Assembly (NCBI RefSeq): GCF_014805685.1
Contig: NC_060900.1
Location: 8,030,450 to 8,094,449, forward strand
Source of the DNA: Silurus meridionalis
Taxonomy: Eukaryota; Chordata; Actinopteri; Siluriformes; Siluridae
Direction of reading: 5' to 3'
DNA: 64,000 nucleotides
Below are positions 13,098-27,660 of this stretch, piece by piece. Position 1 is the stretch's first letter, and every line of letters begins with the position of its first letter. The notes below the pieces were generated by a model. The model was not told where the DNA came from, did no database searches, and saw only the letters and a list, made by a program, of their open reading frames with translations. The position numbers were made by a program, and so were the translations under genes.

Positions 13098-13173
13098 TAT
13101 CTAAAAGATCTCTTTGACCCAAGCTTCTTATGATAAAAGTATTTGATGAATGAATAGATAGAAAATGAGGAAT
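12623..13173. repeat. ~260-bp tandem duplication containing a Tc1-type terminus and (TA)n
   Basis: The block starting 'aatgtcagtactgtgtaaaag' occurs at 12692 and again at 12954 (offset 262). Both copies carry the same 'ggcaggtgtaaaagaatcgtaaagtaagaatc' terminus, a long (TA)n, then 'gtatatctaaaagatctctttgaccc' and 'gaaaatgaggaatg' (12903 and 13161, offset 258). The only visible length change is in the TA tract. The terminus matches the other end of the Tc1 relic at 11540-12255. Confidence 0.9.
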
Positions 13174-13438
13174 GCTAAAGAAACAGAAAATAGACTTTTA
13201 AGAGGTCATTTCAAGGCATCTTTGGATTTTGGAATGTCATAGTAGTTTCTATGTGATTGGTTAAGTTCTTTTTTCTTAGCCATAAAGTATAGTATAAATA
13301 TTTTTTTTCTTGAAGAAAAAAAAAAATCAATCATATTCAGAACCTTATTTACAATTTCACAGTTAATTTGCCGTGAAGGAATTTTGATCTGTGTGGTTAT
13401 AAAGAAAAGCCATACAATCTATACACGTCAGAGAGGGT

Positions 13439-13488
<50 letters not shown>

Positions 13489-14289
13489 CCACATACATGA
13501 TTATCCTTTTCTGTGAAAGTAAAACTTATTTGTGCAATGAAAATAAAGGTTCATGTTCCACCAGTTCTTAATAACTGTGGCAAATTGATCAAAATCCCAC
13601 TATTTTATAGCCTTTTATACTTTATTTTAAAGTACCCAGAGCATGAACACATGCTACTTTGCTCTCTAATGAGCATGCACTTGTTGCAATGACAGGAGCA
13701 AAAAATGTACCACATTAGGAAACAAAAAGATTTTACATCTCACTATCTGCCTTAATGTTTTATCATTCTTGGCTTGTACCAAAGAGTCAATAATAACAGC
13801 TTCTTACATAAGATCAGAAAAACAATGCAATAAAGCTAAACCGATTTGCTCTTGAATAAAGTTAGACAGTGAAAATGTTGAATGCATTTCCTGACATTGT
13901 TGTTATAGTTTATGTTTTATTGGAATGTAACTTTTTATACAAATTAATTGGAGATGTACCTGATATAATGTGTTGAGTTACTTATGAATGTTGTGCAAAA
14001 AGGAAACAATGTCATATTTCTTAATCTGGTCAGACTTACAGTCAGTATTTATTTATGCTTTTAGAATATGCTATGAATTAGTCAAACTACCATTTTCAAC
14101 TCACAGCAACAGCACACTTTCATGTTCATGTTTATGTTCATCAGACTACTTATTGCACTCACCTGGACTCAGATTTTTATTATATTATTTACTATATTAA
14201 GGCATATTTAGATGACATCTTTGTTTTGATTGCTATATTAAATAAAATCTTGTATATTTGCACTTGCATTCACACCTGCCAGCCTTTTA
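13174..14289. other. no gene; contains a (CA)n tract
   Basis: (CA)n at 13440-13487. Otherwise AT-rich sequence with nothing recognised. Confidence 0.5.
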
Positions 14290-15330
14290 ATACTGTGCCA
14301 CGCCATGAAGGCAACAGGCAACTTTGATTGGCACCAAGCATTAGCAGCACAGGTCTACATCTTCAAAGAAACGCAACACCAGATTGATCTATTCACCAAC
14401 AAGATGCAAGTTCAGCAGGCTCTAATGCCAGCACACTGCCAATCCTCATTGCACAACCCAAGAACTATTACCAATACAGCTGATTGCAAAGGATTTATGT
14501 TGCAGTTTGCAACATAAGCCAAGAAGGGATTCTCTAATACACTCTAATCAACTTTTTTACAGTAAAAGGTATGTAAGAGCTCCTCACTGTGTTTAGCTAG
14601 CCTTAGAGAAATTGTGACAACACCTGTTCACTGTTTATCCTTATCACAAAATACTTAAGACCGAACTCCCATCAAGCATGTGCATCACTATTCTTCACAC
14701 ATTTAAATTTTACTATTTCTTACCATCCTGGCTCCGAAAACTGAAAATGCTTCAAAGGTGTGAACCCATAGAGAGTGCTCAGTTGGAAACTACAGAAACT
14801 TTGTGCCACTTGCCATTAGAGAGCAATGTTTGCCATGTTTGCACATACCTCTTGCCACTCTGGCACTCACAAAACATCAGCAACTTTAAGGAAAGTATTG
14901 GTGGCCTAACATACCCCAGGACATTCACATGCTTCTATCATTCTGCTCAATATGTGATCAAGACAAGCTACCCTGCACCCTGCTGGTAGACAATCTTCTG
15001 CCTCTACTCATGCTTTAAAGACCATGGCCACACATAGCCATTTACTACAACACATCTCCCTTGTTTTCATTTCAACACAATCGTCATGGCAGTCCACAAG
15101 CCACATGTAGAAAGGGAGAATCAATAAATTGGCAGCTTCCTGCACACCTTCTTATCAAACACAGCATCCACAGTGGACAGCTGGTTTGTTAGATTTGAAC
15201 TTGTGGGAACAGCCCCATGAACATCTGGAGCTTGTGGCACAGCTCACCAAAAGGTTCACAGACAGAAATCATGGAGAGATAGCCAAACTGGTGATCAGGT
15301 CTGCCTCTACATTAAAGGCTGCAAAAAGAT
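14290..15330 (+). pseudogene. possible gag-like retroelement remnant
   Basis: Short frames at 14305-14517 (...TADCKGFMLQFAT) and 15129-15332 have composition and word patterns like decayed Ty3-type gag regions, where 'CRGFLLQC' is a frequent motif. No LTR, protease or RT was seen nearby. The evidence is weak and could be coincidence. Confidence 0.25.
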
Positions 15331-15470
15331 AGCACATAGAAACATAGTATCTTTCAGACGTTTCAGAATAACAATGTTACATAGAACTTGCTCTACCAGG
15401 CCAAATCTGCAATGCATGTCAAACTCCCACTTCCAGAACAGAGCATGACCTAGAAACATGACTGCAACAC

Positions 15471-15596
<126 letters not shown>

Positions 15597-15599
15597 ATT

Positions 15600-16439
15600 T
15601 TTACTTTAATACCTGCTCTTCTTTTGTATTAATCTCCAATCCGAAATGCATGGATGGTTAATCACACTCCTTGTCTGTTAACAATGACACTGCCCTATAT
15701 TTTGCACTTTTAGCCATAAACATCCTGATTTTATGTGTATTTTTATACTCACTTGTCATCATAAACATAATACAGGAATTATATGAATGTTGTTCATTTG
15801 GAATTTTCAGTTTCATAGAAGAAGGTTAAAAGGTGAAAGCAGGGGTGCCAGATTGGCTGCCACATCAGAAAAATATGCATCCAAATGCAAAAAAGAACCA
15901 CATATGCGAGACATTTAAGACAATAATTCCACTGAGATGGCTTGTGTCTGCATTAAAAGCACTACCTTCCCTGGATAATTTGCTTAGGAGATATATTCAT
16001 GAATAAAATAAAAGCTTTCAAGTTCCATTCCTGGTATTACTTAGATCTGCTTAGTCATCCTCAGTCTATACATTACATAAACCTTCATACTGATGTGCTA
16101 ATGGCTACCCGGTTCTTATTACATAAGGAGAAAAATAGCTAATGGCATCATTTTAGTGGTCAATTGTTGATCAATGAGTTATCATAATACACCTGAATAT
16201 GGCATACAATTGTGTACAATTTTAAACATAACATTTGCTTTTCCAAATAGGAATAGCAGAATATCTTTATTTCAATTTATGATATTTGGGAGATTGGGTT
16301 TTTATATTGAGTGACCTACACAAGTGCCTAGAAACCTAAAAGACACTACAACCTGACACCTGCCAAATAAAAAAAAAATATATTTTTTTGAGGTAATACA
16401 GTAAGAAAAGCATACAGACAACACATTTTCCAAATAATA
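15600..16439. other. no gene recognised
   Basis: AT-rich. No repeat terminus, RNA gene or ORF could be supported. Confidence 0.4.
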
Positions 16440-16700
16440 TTTAAGTACTTCAGGATGAGCTAGGTCCTTGCAGTCTGCCAGCGATTTTGGACATCCAGGG
16501 GAAGTTCATATGCTTCCACTTATAGGTGGCAGAACAAAAAAAAGTCTTGATACATGCTTTCCTTGTACTATGAGAGCAACCGGTTAAGCAAAGATAGAGA
16601 ATCAGAGGGAATGTGGTGCAGTGCAGAGTATGATGAGTGCTTTTAGGTAGGTGGGTGCAGGTCCGTTTTTTTTCTGGCTTTGTAGGCAAGCATCAGTGCT
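16440..16700 (-). mobile_element. LINE 3'-end scrap
   Basis: Minus-strand frames contain KKNGPAPTYLKALIILCTAPHSL and a following downstream block. This parallels the YKTKNGPTPSYLRYLLTPCTAPYCL segment at 7235, so it is probably the same family in antisense. Heavily decayed. Confidence 0.45.
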
Positions 16701-16889
16701 GTAAATTAGATGCAGGCAGTTATAAGAAGACAGTGGAGGGAGCATAGAAATAGGGTGGTGTGGGAGAACAAAAGGACAAGGAACTGAACAAACATCTGAC
16801 TGACCTGTGTAAATAGATATGGATATACCCTTCTGATGTTCTAAATGAGAAATGTAAGAAGAAAAGAATCCTTTGCTTAAGTATTTCAT

Positions 16890-17280
16890 CTTAAAGAATT
16901 TGATAAGTTTTTAACATATTTGCACCTGTAAAAAACTATTTATTTATATATAATTATTAGTGGATGCACTATGCTAATATGTGACCAATATTTAATATGT
17001 AGATTTCTCCTCACCAAACTGTTTCTCAATCGCATTCTCTCAGAGTCAATGCTGCGACGTAAATATAACGTATCACAACACTACAGAGACTGAGGTGTGT
17101 TCTAAGAGACACATAGATTATAGATTAACATGGCAGAGGTAGAGCTAGAACAGAACATCTTTTTTCTTATTTTTTTTCCACTACTAAGGCCTGTTTTTGA
17201 GTTATAAGTCAGAAAACACTTAAGTAAATTGATGATTTGCTGTCTGTCAGAACCAAAGAAATAAACATAACTATCTGTAC
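16890..17280. other. no gene recognised
   Basis: AT-rich sequence, nothing identified. Confidence 0.4.
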
Positions 17281-17995
17281 TATATAGAATTGCATAGCAT
17301 CATATTTTTTTTCCATTACATCGTATTTCATTGAATCGCGCTGTGTTGGATCAAATTGAAACTGCAACGTAATAGGGATGAATCATATCGCATCGCATCG
17401 GTAGCTGCTTCAGATGCAGTGGAGGGCCGTGCATTTGGTACCTGGGCCTTCAGTGAGGATTTACCCGACTTAATCCACCTCTTAATACCACCACTATCAC
17501 ATCACAATTATAGAAGCCATCGATACTATACAAAAACACAATATAACAACGCGTGGCATTACAGAGAGAGAGAGGAATTTCACAAATGGAGGGTGAATAC
17601 CATTTTACTAAAGCAAGAAACCCAGTTAAGACTCCAAACCGCTACACTACAACCGCAACTGTGCACCTACATCATCTGGAGCAGCTCAAAATCAATATTT
17701 GTCTAATAACATGATAACAAAAACATACACATACTGTAAGCAGTGTAGCCAAGAGAAACAGTACGAAATGAAGAGAAAAAACTGTTGGGAATAAATTAAT
17801 ACAATTTCATGGAACAAATATTATTAGGTTGTAAATGTAGGTCAGTGCTTCTGATAGTGTTAAGGCCAGAAGAGAAGGCTTTGTTGGCCCTGACTGGTCA
17901 GATGTATCTTAACTGTATCGTACTGTATCATTGAGATGCGAATTGCATCGGCCTCAGTTGTGGAGATGCACATCCCTTCAATAAATACATTGAAA
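17281..17995. mobile_element. older repeat interrupted by a hAT-like MITE
   Basis: Sequence either side of the MITE at 17417-17896 shows related 'gatgcg..gcatcg' words in opposite sense (catatcgcatcgcatcg on the left; gagatgcgaattgcatcgg and gagatgcacatccc on the right). This suggests an older foldback-type DNA element split by the younger insertion. Borders are approximate. Confidence 0.4.
17417..17896. mobile_element. 480-bp hAT-like MITE
   Basis: The left end is CAGTGGAGGGCC. The right end, reverse-complemented, is CAGTCAGGGCC. It is flanked by ttcagatg (17409-17416) and gtcagatg (17897-17904), an 8-bp target duplication with one mismatch. CAG termini plus 8-bp duplications are typical of the hAT superfamily. 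No transposase frame, so non-autonomous. Confidence 0.65.
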
Positions 17996-18877
17996 CGCAT
18001 ATAAGTCAGAACCAACCGACCTGTATGGCAGGTTCAACGACCTCAGCATGTTTTATGCTAAGATAGCATTCGCCTGGATTCCATGAACATTATGATGTAA
18101 TTGTGGCACTAACAGCAACAGCTTTGCTTGCTGTGCTGCACACATGGCTGCAGGGTGAACTTTGTGGACAAACAGAGTAGATGCAGGCATCTAAGATCAT
18201 GAAGATGGTTTTGTCAACACTTGCAAATGTCTTCTGGGCATTAAGTATGATGAGGCTTTAAGAGATTTACCACTGAGCTATCACTGCCCCTAGACTGCCC
18301 ATTTATTTTAGTCACTTCAATTAAATGATATGTGTGACTTTTTTATCTCACTATATCCACACACAGCTGCAGACACTGTCATGCTGGCAATCAGAAGAGT
18401 TACATAACCGCTGAAGTTGGGGGAAAGGACATTGCCTACACTTCTCCCTCTTCACCAGTATGCATGCACAGACTCTCTCGCTGTTTCTGTGTTGTTTACA
18501 CTTTTCTACCATCTCTCTGTCACCTCCATGTTTTCTGTTTATTTTTAAGCCTCAAGGGGTTTCAGGCATCAAGCTGCAGCACCAAGAACTCCGAGCCAAA
18601 ATACTTCTGAGTTCTGCATTCCCTTTCTGTCCTCAGCCTCCAGGTTATTTTAATGAATCTTCTCAAATCTCTTTCAGGTGTTGGGCATGCCTGATTACTA
18701 TTCTACTACAATTAAAAAATAGTTTAGCCCTATTTGAAAAATTCTATTCAATAATCATTTGAGACAAACACCTTTCTATACACACAGCTTCCCTAATAAT
18801 ATTACTGATACTGATGTCTTCTTTAAAAATTGTGACACAATATTGTTTTCTATAAGTAACATAGAGTCATAGACTTA
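17996..18877. other. no gene recognised
   Basis: Possible retroelement-like words near 18010-18250, but no domain I can name. A frame at 18460-18762 has no recognisable motif. Confidence 0.35.
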
Positions 18878-19311
18878 CACCAATCGGGCAGAACATTATA
18901 ACATAACATTAACTTCTTCACAATTTGAGCTACGTCTGGGGACCAAACGGGACAAACTATGGACCAGCCTTCGCTCCCCACGTGCAACCCATGACCCTGT
19001 CACTGGTTCACCGCTGTTCCTTCCTTTGACAACTTTTGATAGAAACTGCCCACTGCAGACTGGGAACATCCCAAAAAAGCTGCAGTTTGGGAGACCCAGT
19101 CGTCTATACATCACAATTCGGCTCTTGTCAAACTCAATCAAATCCTTACGCTTGCCCATTTTTTCTGTTTCTAACATATCAACTTTGATGACAGAATGTT
19201 CACCTGCTGCCTAATAATATCCCACCCATTAACCAGTGCCATGATGAAGAGATAATCAGTGTTATTTACCTCACCTGTCATAATGTCATAATGTTATGCC
19301 TGATTAGTGTG
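18878..19311 (-). mobile_element. internally deleted Tc1-like element (family A), 434 bp
   Basis: The termini are 'caccaatcgggcagaacattat' and, reverse-complemented, 'cacactaatcaggcataacatt'. These are inverted repeats of the kind shared with the copies at 32147, 57101 and 63772. The minus-strand frame 19177-18896 starts [22 protein letters not shown], the N-terminal helix-turn-helix part of a Tc1-type transposase. The catalytic part is deleted. Confidence 0.75.
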
Positions 19312-20690
19312 AAAGTACACTTACCATGGTGATGTGTTATATACAGCTGTAAATTCGTCCATTTAAATTCTGGCACAGGAAGACAATTTTAACCTGTACT
19401 ACAAATTAGCAAGGCAGTGATGCAGTCCATTTGTCAGCAGTGTTTGTAAGAGTTTCAGAAGGGGATATGAGTTTAGCTTGTTTAGTATTATGGATTTGTT
19501 TGAACAGAGTTGTGACAATTGCAGCAAATCCATTAAATCCTTGTGATCCAACAACAGTGTTGCCTTCTGTGCCCAAAAGCTGTCCCTCTGCTGCATGTGT
19601 GTGTGTGTGTGTGTGTTTGTGTGTGTGAGGTCTTGTACAAGCACATTTTTTTGTAGCTGGAGAATGATGATGCCACTTTCCCAAAGGTATAGGACTTTGG
19701 GTTGATAAGCTGTTGATTGTACTTTCTCTGACTCGCTAAAACACTTTGTTGTCTGCATGGATTGGCTTAAATTCCTGGTAAAAAGGAATGCTGGTACACA
19801 GTATGTGTTAATTTACTATTTAAATTCTCAACATACAAATATGCACATGAATATGGACATATACTGTAGATACAGGTGGGAACAACATTCGAGGAATTGT
19901 AAAAAAAAAAAAAAAAAAAGGGACAAGGTGTTGAATGAGAAAGGATTCTTGCTATCCACAGCAACAATTAAAACCTGATTCTTTAAATGAGCCAGAGGAG
20001 AGCCTGAAGCTGAAGATAAAAAAAATAGCAAATTCATCACCATCATTTAAAATCCATAAATTATTTAATGAAAAGAATCAATCTCAGTTAAAGTTCACTT
20101 TAGGAAACCTGCAGGCCGGGATGAGAAGAATGGATTGCAATTTTAAAAGCTTCCGGATAGACCAAACTTCTTCTGATTTTAATGGCTGCTTCAAAAAGCC
20201 ATATATTATTACCAGACTGTGATTGATATAGCTCCTTTCAATTGGTTTTTGCACATAATTGGAACTCTGCTATAGTAATATTTCTGTGCTAGGCACTGCT
20301 CTGTGCTTGAGTTGGATTTAACATTACGAGAAAATTTCGTTTCGGTAAATGTACAAGATGTAATTTCTATTGTGTATTTCTGCTGATATGCAGCACTCAT
20401 GTTTTTCCTGATGCTTGAACCTCCATTAAGAAATCTACAAGTTTAAGATGGGAGCTACCCCACTTTTTTCACCAATGGGCTGAATTAGTATTTAATTCCT
20501 CCACATTCTTCATGGTTTCTGATGCAGTGTCTGATCTTCTTCCTTCCTATGGATGTTATCATTGCTTTTGAATGCTACTTAGGTCACCACTGCTGTCTCT
20601 GACTCTTATCTATAATTATAAAGTTGTTTGGATTTAATATTACTTATCATATGTCAGGATGTGGATGTTCCACAATTTATTTAAACGTCT
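19312..20690. other. no gene; short (TG)n and poly(A)
   Basis: (TG)n at 19594-19628 and an A-run at about 19901-19919. Other sequence is unassigned. Overlapping short frames here have no domain support. Confidence 0.45.
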
Positions 20691-21060
20691 TTCAGTGATC
20701 CCTCTATGGAGGACTTGAAGTCTGCAACCCAGATGCACCTGTGCTAATACAATGCTTAGTTGTCTCAGTATTTGCTGTCATTCATGCATTTGATGTTACT
20801 CATGGATAATGGATGACTTTCTCAGTGTCATCTTTACACAGTCTGCATGTTGGATTATATTTTAATTCGTTTGTTGACCTTGAGCTAACTGCTAATTCTT
20901 GCATGAATATAGCTTCTGAAGCTTTAACCCATAGACTTTTCCATCCGCTTGTATGATGTTCCCTTATCACTTCCCCTGATATCTGGCAGTGAAATATTGC
21001 ATGGAGGCGCTTATCCTGATTTGGCACATCTTTTGTTTCCATGTAGCTGTTTCACATAGC
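20690..21060 (-). mobile_element. LINE ORF fragment with CRLC zinc-knuckle end
   Basis: The minus-strand frame at 21042-20800 contains DVPNQDKRLHAIFHCQIS and, at its end, NPTCRLCKDDTEKVIHYP. This matches the C-terminal region of site-specific-type or NeSL/R2-like teleost LINEs, where a CRLC...H...C knuckle follows the RT domain. Downstream broken frames (GLQTSSPP, WNIHILTYDK) extend the likeness. Degenerate; the clade is uncertain. Confidence 0.55.
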
Positions 21061-21098
21061 AGCTTGCTGTTGGCGCCCACGGTTTAAATGTGGACGGA

Positions 21099-21099
<1 letters not shown>

Positions 21100-21164
<65 letters not shown>

Positions 21165-21173
21165 CTCTATCTC

Positions 21174-21220
<47 letters not shown>
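21100..21220. repeat. long (ATCT)n microsatellite
   Basis: About 30 units, with two ctct interruptions near 21165-21175. It is (GATA)n read on the minus strand. Confidence 0.97.
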
Positions 21221-21221
<1 letters not shown>

Positions 21222-22330
21222 AATAGATGAGTAACTGCAGTGCACGTCTGTAGTAGTGGAACCAATTAATATTTCTTGTAATGGTAAAAACCAAGGCATT
21301 CATTCTGTGAGATTAAAAAGTGAGTGTAGATGCACTCTTTCTTCTTACCTTCATTAGTGCTGTAGCAACAACTAGCAGTGCAAATGTTATGCTACCTGCT
21401 GTTAAAGTGTCTCATTCTTGAAAAGGAGAAATCGTTCATTCTTATTGTATGAAGGTGCTTGACAAAAGTATTCACAGCTTGGTTTCCCCAATGTAAGTCA
21501 CTTTGCCAGAAAGATGAAAAACAAATCCTCTCTATCTAAAATTGTATTCAAGTGGAATTAGTTTTACATGGGCAGGTGGAGTAGTGTGATTATTAGCAAT
21601 GTTTCACTGGGATTTTAGTGTCATCCAAACCTATTATATCAGTATATTTTCCAGACTGCATTTTCTCCATAGATATTTTACTTAGTATTAAAGAACCTGT
21701 AAGAAAATGAACCAGTTTGTCAGTTCCTGCACTAACAAACAAAATTCCCAAAATCCTATCCCTATATCCATGTCAGCTAAAGCAGTGCTTACAACTCACA
21801 GGTTCTGTTTCTAATGAGCAAATTCCTGATTGTAGATACCTGTTATTTATTAACCATTGCCTTAAAATAACATCACAAGCAATCAATTTGTGGCATTACC
21901 TACCTTGACTTTATAGAGCACTTGTGGTTTCATTGGTTTGAATTTCACTTGATTCAATTAAGTCTTATTGATTTACATTCCTATTGCATGTTGTTGGTGA
22001 AAGATTTTTAGATGCTATATGAGTTTCTTTTTTTTTCTTTTTTTTACTCAAAACATTCATTCTCCTTTCTGTCCCCATGACAAAAGGCTTTATCGTTAAT
22101 ATGGATGCAGCAGATTTCAATTATCTACACAAAGCCATCACAAATAGGACAGTGTAGTAAGTGATGAAACCCTCACAACTATGCCAGCTTCTAAGTCCAG
22201 ACCTATCTTAGGCTAGCCTAAGAAATATGAGGTTTTCGGCTTATCTGAAGCCAGAAAATGACAGGATAGTGCAGTTAATTTCACCACTGACTTCTAAAGT
22301 GCTACACTGGGCCACCACTGTTTGACTGAA
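21221..22330. other. no gene recognised
   Basis: AT-rich spacer, nothing identified apart from short T-runs. Confidence 0.4.
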
Positions 22331-22680
22331 TATAGGTAAATTATACAGTCCTATGATCGCTTCATTGAGCTGTTCTGCAAAGTCTTTGATCATCTGCCTG
22401 TCGAAAAATATGAAGCCTTTAAGAAAAGAGTTTTACATTGCAGCCAAATTCACCCTGGAATTTCACACACTTGCACACCCATGCAGATCAGTCACACTAA
22501 GCTTACTGGCCAAGAACGTCCGAAAAGACTGGAAAATAATGTTTCTGCTGTGAACAGGCATTACATCACATCGCTCAGTGAATCATCTGACCTGGTCACA
22601 GAACAACTCTTCATTCAGGAGAGTGGAAGATGGTGCAGTAAGGATGCCCTCTACAATCTCTGATAAACTATTTGTATATT
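22331..22680 (+). pseudogene. possible gag-like relic
   Basis: One frame reads FIELFCKVFDHLPVEK. An adjacent frame reads KFTLEFHTLAHP. Both resemble words common in Ty3-type gag proteins (FxxxFDH, and A-x-Y-x-x-x-FRTLA). Frames are broken and no other retroelement part is adjacent. Tentative. Confidence 0.3.
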
Positions 22681-23639
22681 GGTCATCATTTAATATTAGA
22701 AGCTTAATTGACTATAAAGTCAACTTCATAGATTTTACTATTAATCGTATGACCTTCACAAAACACCTATAAACACAATACCTACACTAATTTAGACACA
22801 TTTATTATGATTTCTGGACACCATGAATACTTGGGAATGCTATATGGGATAGTCAGTACCCCCTCCGAATTTACAGTGTTTTATAAACTATGCAATCTGT
22901 TAGACAAATGTATAATATATAACTAGATAAGAGTGATATATTTCAATTTTTTTATAAAAGGGCTAAAACATCTCGTCTTTTACATATTCCAAGCCAACAA
23001 TAAACCAGATGTGTGTTTCACAGAACACGTCCTTCTTAGCATACATCAATAAAAAAAGGAAGTGCTCATTGAATTGATACGAGGGTATAATCTGTCCCAG
23101 AATGGTCAACACCTGGAGATATAAACGACCTACAATGATTTATAGGACTGACCCGTTTCTACCAGCTAGTCATTAGCAACTTTCCTTTCTATAGCTTTGC
23201 CCATAAAACATTGCCTTTTAAAGGGTGGGTCCAAAGTTATTTGAAGTATAAATACTACATTTTGGGGTTTCTCAAAAAATCCTGAACATCCCATAGCTTT
23301 TTTTTTTTTTTTTTTTTTAAACCTTACTGATTAGATTCTTTGTTTTTGGTAAGGCTGTAGTTTTGTGTTTAGAAGTTGCTCTCGGTGTCTTCCAGTGAGC
23401 TTTGACTTACTGTTTGTTCAATGCAGGTTCTTTACAGTTTGGTCATAATTTACTGTCCATAATAATTTGAAAGTGTCAAATCATCTTTTATATATATCTT
23501 GTGTTTTTGTGAATTTTTAAAGGGTCCTCTGTGCTTGGTATTGTCACTGTGGTGCCCAATCTTGTTAATGGTCTTCACAGTGTTCCAAGGCACACCTATT
23601 ACTATTCAACAATGAGATCGCATAGATGTTTTTTTATCT
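22681..23639. other. no gene recognised
   Basis: AT-rich spacer with a T-run at about 23300-23320. Confidence 0.4.
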
Positions 23640-24469
23640 ATTCACCCATTGAGCCATGGTCTCCACAAGACCTCTGAATGTGTGCTGTGTTATCTGACAC
23701 CAAGATGCTAGCAGCAGATCCTTTAAGTCCTGTAAGTTACAAACTGGCTCCATGGATCAGACTTGTTTGTTCAGCACATCCCATGGATACTTGATTCGAC
23801 TGAGATCTGGGAGACAACTGGAACCTGTAGTCATGTTCCTCAAACCATTTCTGAATTTTATCTTTAAATTCCAAAGACACTGGTGTATGCTAAGGACTAA
23901 GAAAGGGAATGTTCATTTGATGGTACAACATTATGACATTATTACAGGATACTATCAGTCATAATACCATTATTATGCTGAAAGAGGCCACTGCCATTAG
24001 GTACTGTTCAACCATTGCCATATGGATGCACTTTGTCAGGACCCAAGGCTTTCCAGCAGAACACTGCCCATCCCATCCCATCTGTTGGCTTGCCTTCCTA
24101 TATATTTCATCCTGGTACACTCTCTACCCCAAGAAAGCAAAACACAAGCACTTTGCCATCCATATGGTACAGTTCAGATGCATGGGCCAGCAAGGCCAGC
24201 CTGTAGCCACACATCGCCATATTCAACAAGCTGTGTTGCACTGTTTCTAAAACCTTTCTATCATAGCTAGTAATCACTTAGCAATTTGCACTTCAGTAGC
24301 TGTTCTATTGGGATGGGTCAAGCAGTCACTCTTCAAACATTTCAGTAAACCTTGTTTTTTCCTTGGACCACTTCTGGTAGGTTCTAACTACTGCATACAG
24401 GAAGACCTTCTGAAGATGCTCTAGCCAAGTACCCCTAGCCATAATTTTTCTTGTTTTATACAAATCATA
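23640..24469 (-). mobile_element. Tc1-like element (family A), longest copy, decayed
   Basis: Antisense transposase remnants run the length of the block. They include the 'agacctctgaatgtgtgctgtg', 'ctgctaaagaggccactgcc'-like and 'acccaaggctttccagcagaac' blocks. The helix-turn-helix end is at 24445-24326 (VRTYQKWSKEK). The element lacks clear termini and abuts the family B element at 24470. Confidence 0.65.
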
Positions 24470-24941
24470 CACTATATGCACAAAAGTATTGGGACACCTG
24501 ACTTTCCCAGTCACATGTAGTTCTTTACCAAACTGTTATTGCAATGCTGAAGGCACACAATTTTATTTGGTGTCTTTGGATGCAGTAGCATGACATTTTT
24601 TATTTCCTTGAACTAGGAGACCCAAACCTGTTCCAGCATGACAATGCCTCTGTTGGAGTGGAAGATCTCCTGCTATAGAACCCTGACCTCAACCCTACTG
24701 AACAAATTTAGAATGGACTGGAATGCTGGCTTCAGCGCAGGACTTCCTTCCCTCACCTACATCATTACCTGACTTTACCAACACCCAAGTGTCTAAATGA
24801 ACACAAATCATCACAAGCAAACTCCAACATCTAGTAGAACATCTTCCCATAAGAGTGGAAGAAATGATAAGAGCAAATAGGGACTAAATGTGGAATGCGA
24901 TGCTTACGACCAGGTGTCTGCCAACTTATGACAATATAGTG
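24470..24941 (+). mobile_element. 472-bp internally deleted Tc1/mariner-like element (family B)
   Basis: It begins cactatatgcacaaaagtat and ends with the inverted cactatattgtcataagttg. TA dinucleotides abut both ends (24468-24469 and 24942-24943), the expected target duplication. The interior retains 'ccagcatgacaatgcc' and 'ctgacctcaaccctactgaac', the DNA equivalent of the (D)N...SPDLNP(TE) catalytic-domain region, but no open transposase. A decayed relative lies at 49030-49420 in a magi1 intron. Confidence 0.75.
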
Positions 24942-25047
24942 TAGGATAACTGGCTCTACATCCAACCAATATATAGAGTATATAGAGTGAAAGAGAGAGG
25001 AGACAATCAATATAAACTTTGAGATATCTATATAAGGGCACCAATGT

Positions 25048-27294
<2,247 letters not shown>

Positions 27295-27660
27295 AAATTG
27301 CAATGCTATAAAAAGAAACTCATCTGTCCGAAGGACATTGTTCCGTAAGTCTTGTAGTTTGTTCAGATGCAACTTAAAAAAATTAGCAGTAGATGCTTTC
27401 TCCCGTCAACCATTCCAACAAACCCTACTTGTTTAATCTTGTTGTAATTGTACTGTCATAAACTTTCACGTTTTACATATAACTAAGGTGTGTAGAGTCT
27501 AAGATACTCTGGACTTTTTTGCAATTTCTCTGACTATTGCATGCACTGACCATTGAGGGGAATTTGCTGGAAAGTCCACTCCCGGGAACTGTTTTGAATG
27601 TTTTCCACTTGTGAATAATTTTCCTCACTGTAAAATTATGGACATGAAAGGTAGTCACAG
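27295..27660 (-). mobile_element. decayed DNA-transposon fragment
   Basis: The blocks 'catctgtccgaaggacattgttccgtaagtc' and 'ttttccacttgtgaataattttcctcactg' are typical of the antisense strand of Tc/mar-type transposases (recalled family). No intact frame or termini. Confidence 0.4.

Noticed and set aside
13440..13487. Regularly spaced repeat that might suggest a CRISPR array
   Set aside because: It is a plain (CA)n microsatellite, and this is a vertebrate nuclear sequence.
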